Shown here: piece after piece, positions 1 to 7,478 of the stretch
Numbering within the stretch: position 1 is the first letter of the stretch
How the letters are laid out: every line of letters starts with the position of its first letter
Assembly: GCA_964469165.1 (NCBI GenBank)
Contig: CAYXXZ010000117.1
Location: 1 to 7,854 of the forward strand
From: CAYXXZ01 sp964469165
Lineage (GTDB): Bacteria; Pseudomonadota; Gammaproteobacteria; Pseudomonadales; Porticoccaceae
DNA: 7,854 nt
Direction of reading: 5' to 3'
Position numbers and translations under genes: made by a program
The notes under the pieces: generated by a model
What the model saw: the letters and a program-made list of their open reading frames with translations, nothing else
What the model was told of the DNA's origin: nothing
The model's database searches: none

Positions 1-5
1 GGGAA

Positions 6-455
6 TCAGGAGCCGGTGAGCTGGCGCTCCCGGATTTCATCCAAGGTTTTGCAATCGACACAGAGATTCGCGGTGGGGCGGGCCTCGAGACGGCGAATGC
101 CGATTTCGATGCCGCACTGATCACAGAATCCGTAATCGTCGTTTTCGATGCGTTCGAGGGTGGAATCGATTTTCTTGATCAGCTTGCGCTCCCGATCGCG
201 AGTCCGCAGTTCCAGGCTGAATTCTTCTTCCTGGGTGGCGCGGTCGGCCGGGTCGGGAAAGTTGGCAGCCTCATCCTTCATGTGGGAAACAGTGCGATCG
301 ACCTCCTCCATCAGCTCCTGTTTCCATGCGTAGAGCAGCTTCTTGAAGTGCTCACGCTGGTTGATGTTCATATACTCTTCGCCCTTTTTTTCCTTGTAGG
401 GCTCGTAGCCGTGGAGGGCAATGGAGCCCGTTTTACTTGCCACGTTTTTTGCCAT
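6..455 (-). CDS. dksA: RNA polymerase-binding transcription factor DksA
   Basis: The 149-residue product matches DksA (151 aa in E. coli) over its whole length. DksA enters the RNA polymerase secondary channel and, with ppGpp, represses stable-RNA promoters and activates amino-acid biosynthesis promoters during the stringent response. The N-terminal GYEPYKEKKGEEYMN segment is followed by a coiled coil (about residues 33-105). Its tip carries NFPDPADRA, so the acidic tip residues D68 and D71 and the alanine A73 are kept (E. coli D71, D74, A76). The C-terminal zinc finger has C111, C114, C132 and C135, followed by a helix ending near IRERQLTGS. The start at 453-455 is supported by a GAGG Shine-Dalgarno 7 nt upstream (complement of 463-466) and by family length; the internal M29 would delete conserved residues. 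It is divergent from the aminotransferase gene. The stop lies 5 bases from the window edge, so its terminator is not visible. Confidence 0.97.
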   Translation of the reverse strand: MAKNVASKTGSIALHGYEPYKEKKGEEYMNINQREHFKKLLYAWKQELMEEVDRTVSHMKDEAANFPDPADRATQEEEFSLELRTRDRERKLIKKIDSTLERIENDDYGFCDQCGIEIGIRRLEARPTANLCVDCKTLDEIRERQLTGS

Positions 456-493
456 TCGTTCGCCTCACTTGTGCGTTCAAACTCAAACCCGCG

Positions 494-522
494 TTTATAG
501 TATCATGGCCGTCTTTTTTCAA
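494..522 (-). promoter_or_regulatory. sigma70 promoter of dksA with GC-rich discriminator
   Basis: On the minus strand TTGAAA (517-522) lies exactly 17 nt from TATAAA (494-499), a near-consensus -35/-10 pair. The -10 is followed directly by CGCGGG (488-493), a fully G/C discriminator, so transcription should begin near position 487. The leader to the dksA ATG would be about 30 nt and contains the GAGG ribosome-binding site. GC-rich discriminators mark promoters inhibited by ppGpp/DksA, so negative autoregulation of dksA is plausible. The hexamers and spacing are seen directly; the start site and regulation are inferred. Confidence 0.75.
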
Positions 523-591
523 GCCTATTTTGCTTTATCCCGCTTTGCCCGAGCGGCGGCCCCGCCTTAGCCTCCTGCAAAGGAAAAATCA

Positions 592-1770
592 ATGCAAAAA
601 CGCGCATTTGCCGCAAAACAGCGGCACCTCACACCCTTCCGGGTGATGGATTTTCTCGATGCCGCGGTCCGCCTCGAGGCAGCGGGTCGCGACCTGGTCC
701 GCATGGAAGCGGGACAGCCGACTTTCCCCCTGCCCGCGACGGTGGCCGAAGCCGCGCGCGCCGCGCTCCCTGCGGCCAACCTCTACACCGCGGCACTCGG
801 CCAGGCCGCGCTGCGGGAAGCTATAGCACATCTCTATGACAGACGCTACGGCATCAGCCTCGACCCGGCGCGGGTGATCGTCACCACCGGCAGCTCCGCG
901 GCACTGATGATGCTCTGTGATCTGCTCCTCGATCCGGGCGACTCCATGCTGCTGCCGGACCCCGGCTACCCCTGCAACGCAAACTTCGTGCGGCGCTGCA
1001 ATGCGGATGTCATCAGCGTTGCGGTAAGCGCCGAGCACGACTACCAGCTGCGCGCCACGGACATCGAGCGCCACTGGCAGGCCACTACCGTCGGCGCCAT
1101 CGTCGCCTCGCCCAGCAACCCCACCGGCGATGTGTTGAGCGCGGCGGCGCTGCGAGATCTCGGTGACGCGGTGCGCGCCCGCGGCGGCCACCTGATCGTC
1201 GACGAGATCTACCACGGCCTCAACTATACGGAGGAAGGTGACGTTTCGGTACTCAATGTGTGCGACGACGCCTTCGTGATCAACAGTTTCTCCAAGTATT
1301 TCGGGCTGCCCGGATGGCGTCTGGGGTGGATGGTGGTGCCCGAATCCGCCATAGCACCACTCGAGACCATGGCGCAAAACTTTTTCATCTCACCGCCCAA
1401 CATCGCCCAGCAGGTGGCACTTGCCGCCCTGGCACCCGCCGCCATCGACGTTTACGAGGCGCGCCGCGAGCTGTTCCGGGCACGCCGCGATTTTCTGGTG
1501 CCCGCACTGCGCAATCTGGGTTTTGGCATTCACCGCAACCCGTCCGGGGCGTTCTACATCTACACTGACGTCGGCCGCCTGACCGATGACAGCGACGCGT
1601 TCTGCTGGCGCGTTCTAGAAGAAGCGGGAGTGGCCATCACGCCGGGCGCGGATTTTGGCGCCAACGGTGCGCGCACCCATGTGCGCCTGTCGTACACCGA
1701 AGACATGCCGCGCCTGGAAATGGCCGTCGAGCGGCTGGCTGCTTTTTTGGGAAATCGCCGTGAAATTTGA
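592..1770 (+). CDS. PLP-dependent aminotransferase, class I/II fold
   Basis: A 392-residue fold-type I aminotransferase that should transfer an amino group between an amino acid and a 2-oxo acid in the cytosol using pyridoxal phosphate. Visible landmarks in order: EAGQPTFPLP (39-48), YTAALG (65-70), TTGSSAAL (98-105, phosphate-side loop), DPGYPC (123-128), PSNPTG (174-179, N176 contacting the PLP ring), DEIYHGL (204-210, with D204 and Y207), SFSKYFGLPGWRLGW (232-246, K235 the Schiff-base lysine, R243) and RLSY near the end (R365, substrate carboxylate). All core catalytic residues are present and the length is normal. The start is supported by AGGA at 581-584, 7 nt before the ATG. It overlaps sfsA, so the two are probably co-transcribed. 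It resembles the uncharacterised aminotransferase found near dksA in pseudomonads. Substrate specificity cannot be read from sequence. No convincing sigma70 promoter was found for it in 456-591. Confidence 0.9.
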   Translation: MQKRAFAAKQRHLTPFRVMDFLDAAVRLEAAGRDLVRMEAGQPTFPLPATVAEAARAALPAANLYTAALGQAALREAIAHLYDRRYGISLDPARVIVTTGSSAALMMLCDLLLDPGDSMLLPDPGYPCNANFVRRCNADVISVAVSAEHDYQLRATDIERHWQATTVGAIVASPSNPTGDVLSAAALRDLGDAVRARGGHLIVDEIYHGLNYTEEGDVSVLNVCDDAFVINSFSKYFGLPGWRLGWMVVPESAIAPLETMAQNFFISPPNIAQQVALAALAPAAIDVYEARRELFRARRDFLVPALRNLGFGIHRNPSGAFYIYTDVGRLTDDSDAFCWRVLEEAGVAITPGADFGANGARTHVRLSYTEDMPRLEMAVERLAAFLGNRREI

Positions 1771-2470
1771 TCCTCCGCTAACCCAGGCTACCCTGCTGTC
1801 CCGCTACAAGCGTTTTCTGATGGACGTTCGCCTCTCCGACGGCGAGGTGATCACCATTCACTGCCCCAATACCGGGTCCATGAAGAATTGTGTGGTGCCG
1901 GAAAGCCCTTGCTGGTTCTCCTGGAGTGAAAACCCCAACCGCAAGCTGCCAGGCACCATCGAGATCACCACCACGCCGCAGGGTTACCTCGCCGGTGTCA
2001 ACACGGCACGCCCCAACCAACTGGTGAAGGAGGCGGTGCTCGCGGGGAAAATACCCGAACTCGCCGACTACCAGACGCTGCAGAGCGAAGTGAAATACGG
2101 CATGGAAGGCAGCCGCATCGATTTTTTGCTGGAGAACGACGACCACCACTGCTATGTGGAAGTGAAAAACGTCACCCTGGAAACCGGCAACGGCGTGATC
2201 GCCTTTCCCGATGCGGTAACCAGTCGCGGCACCAAACATCTGCGCGAACTGATGACCGTCGTCGACAGCGGCCACCGCGCCGTACTGTTTTTCTGCGTGC
2301 AGCACAGCGGCGCGCGCCAGGTGGTTCCCGCCGCCGACATCGATCCGCTCTACGCGGCCACCTTGAAACAGGCCGTGGCCGCGGGCGTGGAAGTTCTGGC
2401 CTACGGGTGCACGCTGTCGCCCCACGAGATCGCCATTGCCGACGCGATTGCTTTCAGTCTCGATGTCTGA
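1760..2470 (+). CDS. sfsA: Sugar fermentation stimulation protein homolog SfsA
   Basis: The 236-residue product aligns along its whole length with E. coli SfsA (234 aa). It opens MKFDPPLTQATLLSRYKRFLMDV, as E. coli has [23 protein letters not shown]. Conserved blocks are CPNTG (35-39), SEVKYG (109-114), SRID (118-121), YVEVK (132-136), FPDAVT (149-154) and RGTKHLREL (156-164). SRID with EVK forms a PD-(D/E)XK nuclease-like acidic/lysine core. E. coli SfsA was named for stimulating maltose metabolism and reported to bind DNA; its biochemical role is unsettled. The start is taken at GTG 1760, which matches the family N-terminus; the reading frame is open 105 nt further upstream, but that part overlaps the aminotransferase and has no family similarity. 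The GTG overlaps the last 11 nt of the aminotransferase gene, with a weak GGGAAA upstream, so translational coupling is likely. Confidence 0.95.
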   Translation: MKFDPPLTQATLLSRYKRFLMDVRLSDGEVITIHCPNTGSMKNCVVPESPCWFSWSENPNRKLPGTIEITTTPQGYLAGVNTARPNQLVKEAVLAGKIPELADYQTLQSEVKYGMEGSRIDFLLENDDHHCYVEVKNVTLETGNGVIAFPDAVTSRGTKHLRELMTVVDSGHRAVLFFCVQHSGARQVVPAADIDPLYAATLKQAVAAGVEVLAYGCTLSPHEIAIADAIAFSLDV

Positions 2471-2477
2471 GAAATTG

Positions 2478-2503
2478 CTGACAACTGACAACTGACAACT
2501 GAC
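2478..2503. repeat. 7-bp tandem repeat (CTGACAA)x3.7
   Basis: The unit CTGACAA is repeated three times perfectly and followed by CTGAC, giving 26 nt with period 7. It lies in the 36-nt gap between the sfsA stop (2470) and the cbrX start (2507), where a ribosome-binding site would be expected. It is followed at once by the perfect palindrome TGACGTCA (2500-2507), whose last base is the A of the cbrX ATG. The repeat is seen directly; any role in slippage or regulation is speculation. Confidence 0.9.
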
Positions 2504-2506
2504 GTC

Positions 2507-2677
2507 ATGCTGAATCACCGCCTGGCCGCACTCCTGGTACTGATCACCTGCGTGATATTGCCGATGCTGTTCTACTGGCTGACCTCACCCGGCATCACCT
2601 GGGTGCGGCCTTACATCATCTGGGGCATGGTCATCTTCGCCACCTGGCTGTGGCAGCGCCGGCGGGGCACGCTATGA
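2507..2677 (+). CDS. cbrX: Small inner-membrane protein, CbrX-like
   Basis: This 56-codon gene was found by reading the gap between sfsA and cbrA. The product has an N-terminal hydrophobic helix (about residues 6-26), a short loop TSPGITWVRP (26-35) and a second hydrophobic helix (36-49), ending in the positive cluster QRRRGTL. That predicts a two-helix hairpin with a cytoplasmic C-terminus. Its TGA (2675-2677) overlaps the cbrA ATG (2674-2676) in an ATGA, so cbrA translation is probably coupled to it. Pseudomonas has a small membrane-protein gene, cbrX, in the same place; the symbol is given by position, size and topology, not by alignment. No Shine-Dalgarno is visible: the upstream bases are the CTGACAA repeat. 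An in-frame stop at 2486-2488 rules out a much longer start. Direct biochemical function is unknown; a role in setting CbrA level or assisting its insertion would fit. Confidence 0.8.
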   Translation: MLNHRLAALLVLITCVILPMLFYWLTSPGITWVRPYIIWGMVIFATWLWQRRRGTL

Positions 2678-5573
2678 ATACCGCGCTGCCCGCCGCCCTG
2701 GCGATCTTTGCGATACTGTTCTTCGCCGTCGCGGCGCTCTCGCAATGGCGCAGGATACCCTGCTCGCTGTGGGAGCACCCCGCGATATTCGCCCTTTCCT
2801 ACCTCGGCGCCAGCGGTGTCATCTTCTTCTTCGGCGCCATCGAAATGGTGGGACGCTACGGCGTTTCGGGGCTGATCGGGCTCGCAGCCTTTACTGGACT
2901 GTTCATCTTCTCGCCCCTGTTTCTCGACCCGATGCGCTGGATTTCCCGCAACCACGCCTTTGCCACCTTGCCGGACCTGCTCGTGTATCGCTTTCGCAGT
3001 CCGCTGGTGACACGGACCTGCTGCGCGTTGCTGGCGGTGGCGAGCCTGCCCATTGCCGCGGCCCAGCTCAAGATCGTCACGACGCTGTTGCCGGCTGGTG
3101 ACGGGCTTTGGTTGATGGCGCTGATCACTGCCATCAGTGCCGCCTTCATCCTTCTGTACGGCAAACCTTCCAAGGTGGTGACATCCGTGCCGGGCATCAC
3201 CAGCGTCGCCACACTGCTGACGCTGGCGGCCCTCTCGGGTTGCGGCTTTCTCGCCGTGAGCGCGGTATTTGGCGGCGTCGCCGAACTCAACGCCTGGTCA
3301 CAAAGCTCGGGACAGGCCCAGGTGATCCTGCGCTTCGAGACCGCCTATGCCCTGATCCTGCTGTTCTTCCCCACCGCCTTCATCCTGCCCCAACAAGGCT
3401 TCATCCAGAATCTTTCCAACTGGTGGCCGCGCAGCACCAGCCCCGGCTGGATCGTGCCGCTGGTGATGTTGCTCGCCACGCTCCCCGTATTCCCCATCCT
3501 GTGGGCCGGCCTTGAACTGACACTGGATGCGCCCCTGCAGCACTACGTGCTGGTGCTGCCGCAGGTACTGGGCGCACCCTGGCTGCACCTGCTGAGCCTG
3601 GTCGCCATGCTGTTCATCGTCACGGGCCTGCTGTGCGTGACGGCCATCGCCCTCGGCAAGGTGATCGTCATCGCCTTTCTGATCAACGCCGACAAGCCCT
3701 TCTGCAACACCGACCTCGATCGCTGGATCGAGCGCCGGCGCCTGGTCGCCGCGCTGCTGTGGCTGGCCCTGGCGCTGGCGTACGCCGCAGTCAACGGCTC
3801 GTCCAGCGTCACCGATCTGACCATCACCGGCATGATCGGCATGATCCAGCTGCTGCCCGGCATCATCGCCACGCTGTACGTGCCACGCATCAATTACAAG
3901 GGCTTTCTCGCCGGCCTTGCCGTCGGTTCCAGCCTCTGGCTCTACGGCACCCTGACCCCCAACTTCTTCAATACCGCGCCACCGCACCTGTTCGGCATGA
4001 CCCTCGCGCTCGGCCCCGAGAACTGGCCGTTCTGGCTCCTGGAATCGCTTGTCGCCAACCTTCTGGTGGCGCTGCTGGTGTCGCTGTTCACTGATATGTC
4101 CAAGGAGGAGAAGCAGTACGCCTTCCAGTGCATGGTGGACAACCTGCCCACCCCGCAGCGCCAGAGCCTCGAGATTTCCTCCGTCGAGGACATCCAGGCG
4201 CGCCTCGCGAGCTGGGTGGGCGCGCCCGCCGCGGCCCGGGAGATCAGCGCCGCGCTCGGCACGCTCAGCATCGGCGTCGACGACCACCGCCCCCTGGCGC
4301 TGCGCATGTTGCGCGATCAGCTCAACTACCAGTTGAGCGCCAAGCTCGGCACAGTGGCGACCGAGAAAATCATGAACAAGGTGATGCCCTTCGGCGCGGG
4401 CGCCGTGGTGGACGACATCAGCCTGCTGGAATCGCAGCTCGCCAGCGAGGGCAGCGCCCTGTCGGGACTGGCGGCGGAACTCAACAAGCTGCGCCTCTAC
4501 CACAAACAGACCCTGGAAAACCTGCCGGTGGGCGTGTGCTCCATCGACTCCGATGGCGAGATCATGCTTTGGAACCTGACCCTCGCGAAATACACCGGGG
4601 TACCCGCCGCCGTTGCCGAAGGCGGCAATATCAGCGATATTCCCGAGCCCTGGGGCACCATTCTGGCCCGCTTCTGCGCCGATCCCGCCATCAGTTGGCC
4701 GGCGCACGAGGTCGATCATCCCAGCCAGGGTGCAAGCTGGTATCACATGAGTAAATACCGCGTCGACGAAAGCTCGCCGGTGTACTCGGGATATCAGATC
4801 GTGCTGCTGGAAGACGTCACCGAACGGCTGAAACTGGTCCGCGAACTCGGCCACGCCGAGCGCCTCACCTCGGTCGGGCGGCTCGCCGCGGGCGTCGCGC
4901 ACGAGATCGGCAACCCCGTCACCGGCATTTCCTGCCTGGCCCAGGACATGATCGCGGAATCGCAGGAGGAGGAAACCCGCAAGAACGCCGGCATCATCCT
5001 CAACCTGACGGAGCGGATCTCTCTCATCGTGCGCACGCTGATGGATTTCTCGCGCAGCGACAGCCAGGAATCGCTCAGATCCATTGCCATCAAGGAGGCT
5101 GTCGACAGCGCCATTCAACTGCTGGAATTGGACAAGGGCGCCAAGGCGGTTGAATTTCGTACGCTAATTGCCCAAGATGTCGTTGTCCAGGGGGACCTCA
5201 ATCAACTGACCCAGGTATTCGTCAACCTACTGTCAAATGCCCGGGACGCCAGCCAAAACGGCGATCCCATCGACGTGACGTGCGAATACCCGGATCCGCG
5301 CCATGTCGCCATCCACATCAGCGACAGAGGCAGCGGCATTCCTCAGGAGATTCTCGGTCGGGTGATGGATCCATTCTTCACCACCAAATACCCTGGACAG
5401 GGTACTGGACTTGGCCTGTCCCTCGTTTACAGTATCATGCGTTTCCACAGGGGGACGGTGACCATCACCAGTCCAGCGCAGCATGGCAGGGGGACTCGGG
5501 TAACCTTGCTTTTCGATGCTCGCAAATCAACCGTTGGACCCGACAACAGCGACACTGGTTTGCAGGCTGAAAA

Positions 5574-5577
<4 letters not shown>
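2674..5577 (+). CDS. cbrA: Transporter-fused sensor histidine kinase CbrA
   Basis: A 967-residue membrane sensor kinase of the CbrAB two-component system, which controls carbon and nitrogen source use. Residues 1 to about 472 form a sodium/solute symporter (SLC5-like) domain with some 13 hydrophobic helices. About 477-600 is a soluble linker consistent with the STAC domain found in such kinases. A PAS domain follows (about 608-720, beginning KQTLENLPVGVCSID and ending LLEDVTERLK). HisKA has GRLAAGVAHEIGNP with phosphoacceptor H743. The HATPase domain has the N box NLLSNARDA (851-859), DRGSGI (884-889) and DPFFTTK...GTGLGL (899-915). All catalytic motifs are intact, so it should autophosphorylate and pass phosphate to CbrB. 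Start is ATG 2674, overlapping the cbrX stop; a GTG at 2650 in the same frame is possible but less likely. CbrA of Pseudomonas has been linked to histidine uptake; whether this one transports is unknown. Confidence 0.93.
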
Positions 5578-6953
<1,376 letters not shown>

Positions 6954-6971
6954 TCGCCCTTTCCTTCCCGC

Positions 6972-7003
6972 GGGCTCCCAGACGCATCCGGGGCCCTTTC
7001 TTT
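6972..7003 (+). terminator. Intrinsic terminator after cbrB
   Basis: GGGCTCC (6972-6978) can pair with GGGGCCC (6990-6996) as a 7-bp stem with one G-U pair and an 11-nt loop, followed by TTTCTTT (6997-7003). It begins 19 nt after the cbrB stop. It would end the cbrXAB mRNA and insulate the downstream sRNA promoter. Confidence 0.75.
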
Positions 7004-7118
7004 ATCCGCATGCTCACGCAAACAGCCTTATACCCTGTCGAATAGGGAACTTTTTGGCAGGAGCTTTGGTCTATGGCGGTAAGTGATGATTCCAGCTCCA
7101 CGAGAGCATAACAAAAAC
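7004..7118. other. Noncoding spacer between cbrB terminator and enhancer
   Basis: No gene, strong promoter or convincing structure was seen here. There is a small inverted repeat CCCT/AGGG (7033-7046) and a poor sigma54-like match at 7054-7070 whose -12 element reads GG instead of GC. A further ATAAC near 7108-7112 could be an outlying enhancer half-site. Confidence 0.5.
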
Positions 7119-7163
7119 GTAACCTTTGTTACCTTATCCGAGAAGAAAGGTAACAAAAGTAAC
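7119..7163. promoter_or_regulatory. Probable CbrB enhancer (UAS): GTAAC/GTTAC half-site cluster
   Basis: Four half-sites are visible: GTAAC 7119-7123, GTTAC 7128-7132, GTAAC 7150-7154 and GTAAC 7159-7163. The outer pairs each have 9-nt spacing. The whole is an imperfect inverted repeat of 17-nt arms (7119-7135 and 7147-7163, 15 of 17 positions complementary) around an 11-nt centre. Its centre lies about 115 nt upstream of the predicted sRNA start, a normal enhancer distance for an NtrC-type activator. From memory, CbrB subsites reported in P. putida are of the TGTTAC...GTAACA type, which agrees; here TGTTAC and GTAACA are 17 nt apart. Binding is inferred. Confidence 0.75.
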
Positions 7164-7228
7164 AGTATGCCTGTTTGTCCGTTTTCTCAGAAAAAACACA
7201 ACCCAATGATTTAAAACAATTATTTTTA

Positions 7229-7245
7229 TTGGCACGGAATGTGCT
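7229..7245 (+). promoter_or_regulatory. Sigma54 (-24/-12) promoter of the CrcZ-like RNA
   Basis: TTGGCACGGAATGTGCT has the invariant GG (7231-7232) and GC (7243-7244) separated by exactly 10 nt, and the -24 box TTGGCACG is perfect consensus. The -12 box reads GTGCT against TTGCT/A. Transcription is predicted to start near 7256. An AT-rich tract (about 7210-7228) lies between enhancer and promoter and may help DNA bending. The divergent arrangement of enhancer, promoter and activator gene just upstream supports CbrB control. Confidence 0.88.
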
Positions 7246-7255
7246 CTATTCTATG

Positions 7256-7401
7256 TATAAAAATAAAAGCACACTCGGCTAGATAACAATAAATCAGATA
7301 ATAATGAGACTGACTGACAGGTTGCCCAATAGACTCAGGGGGGTTAGGACCCGAATCTAGGCATCTGGCGAACTAAGGGGAAGCGCAAGCTTCCCTTTTT
7401 T
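7256..7401 (+). ncRNA. crcZ: Compact CrcZ-like Hfq/Crc-sequestering small RNA
   Basis: A transcript of about 146 nt is bounded by a sigma54 promoter and an intrinsic terminator, between cbrB and pcnB, exactly where Pseudomonas carries crcZ. CrcZ relieves carbon catabolite repression by binding Hfq (with Crc) through A-rich AANAANAA 'CA motifs'. Here the RNA contains AAAAATAA (7259-7266, within four consecutive ARN triplets AAA-AAT-AAA-AGC), AACAATAA (7285-7292) and a weaker AATAATGA near 7300-7307. All lie in the first third; the 3' part is G/C-richer and ends in the terminator hairpin. Pseudomonas CrcZ/CrcY are roughly 350-400 nt with more motifs, so this is a short version or a functional analogue. 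The symbol is given by synteny and motif content, not by sequence alignment. The start base is predicted from the promoter and is uncertain by 1-2 nt. Confidence 0.8.
7378..7401 (+). terminator. Intrinsic terminator of the CrcZ-like RNA
   Basis: GGGAAGC (7378-7384) and GCTTCCC (7389-7395) form a perfect 7-bp stem closed by the stable GNRA-type tetraloop GCAA, followed by six T (7396-7401). Two A bases and a G before the stem can extend pairing into the T tract. This is a textbook Rho-independent terminator and fixes the sRNA 3' end. Confidence 0.93.
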
Positions 7402-7438
7402 CGTTTCGCATCACATTAAGCGCCCTGTCAATACCCTA

Positions 7439-7447
7439 TGCTAGAAT
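7439..7447 (+). promoter_or_regulatory. Possible extended -10 promoter for pcnB
   Basis: TG-C-TAGAAT is an extended -10 element with 5 of 6 matches to TATAAT. No good -35 hexamer lies at 16-18 nt upstream. It would start transcription near 7454, leaving a leader of about 25 nt. A 7-bp inverted repeat TGCCGCC (7447-7453) / GGCGGCA (7465-7471) lies between it and the pcnB ATG. Confidence 0.5.
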
Positions 7448-7478
7448 GCCGCCACTTGAATTCCGGCGGCAAGCGCCC

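Noticed and set aside
456..591. Plus-strand sigma70 promoter for the aminotransferase (for example TTCAAA/TAGTAT near 476-503)
   Set aside because: Only 4 of 6 matches in each hexamer with 16-nt spacing; not better than chance in this AT-richer gap.
2650..2673. GTG at 2650 as the cbrA start
   Set aside because: It adds eight residues inside cbrX and has no ribosome-binding site; ATG 2674 forms the ATGA overlap used again at cbrA/cbrB.
4102..4134. Strong internal Shine-Dalgarno AAGGAGGAG in cbrA, possibly making a soluble kinase isoform
   Set aside because: The next ATG (4132) is over 20 nt away and no start codon lies at 5-10 nt; the motif simply encodes K-E-E.
3298..5118. 606-codon open frame antisense to cbrA
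   Set aside because: It is a shadow of the high-GC codon pattern of cbrA; composition is Gly/Gln/Ala/His-rich without recognisable motifs, and the sense strand carries an intact kinase.
7054..7070. Second sigma54 promoter TTGGCAG...TTTGGT
   Set aside because: Spacing is right and the -24 GG is present, but the -12 reads GG instead of the near-invariant GC; no terminator-bounded transcript follows, and the enhancer would sit downstream of it.
7304..7360. 18-codon Arg-rich ORF inside the sRNA (MRLTDRLPNRLRGVRTRI)
   Set aside because: No Shine-Dalgarno and very short; expected by chance. A dual-function RNA would need conservation or ribosome-profiling support.
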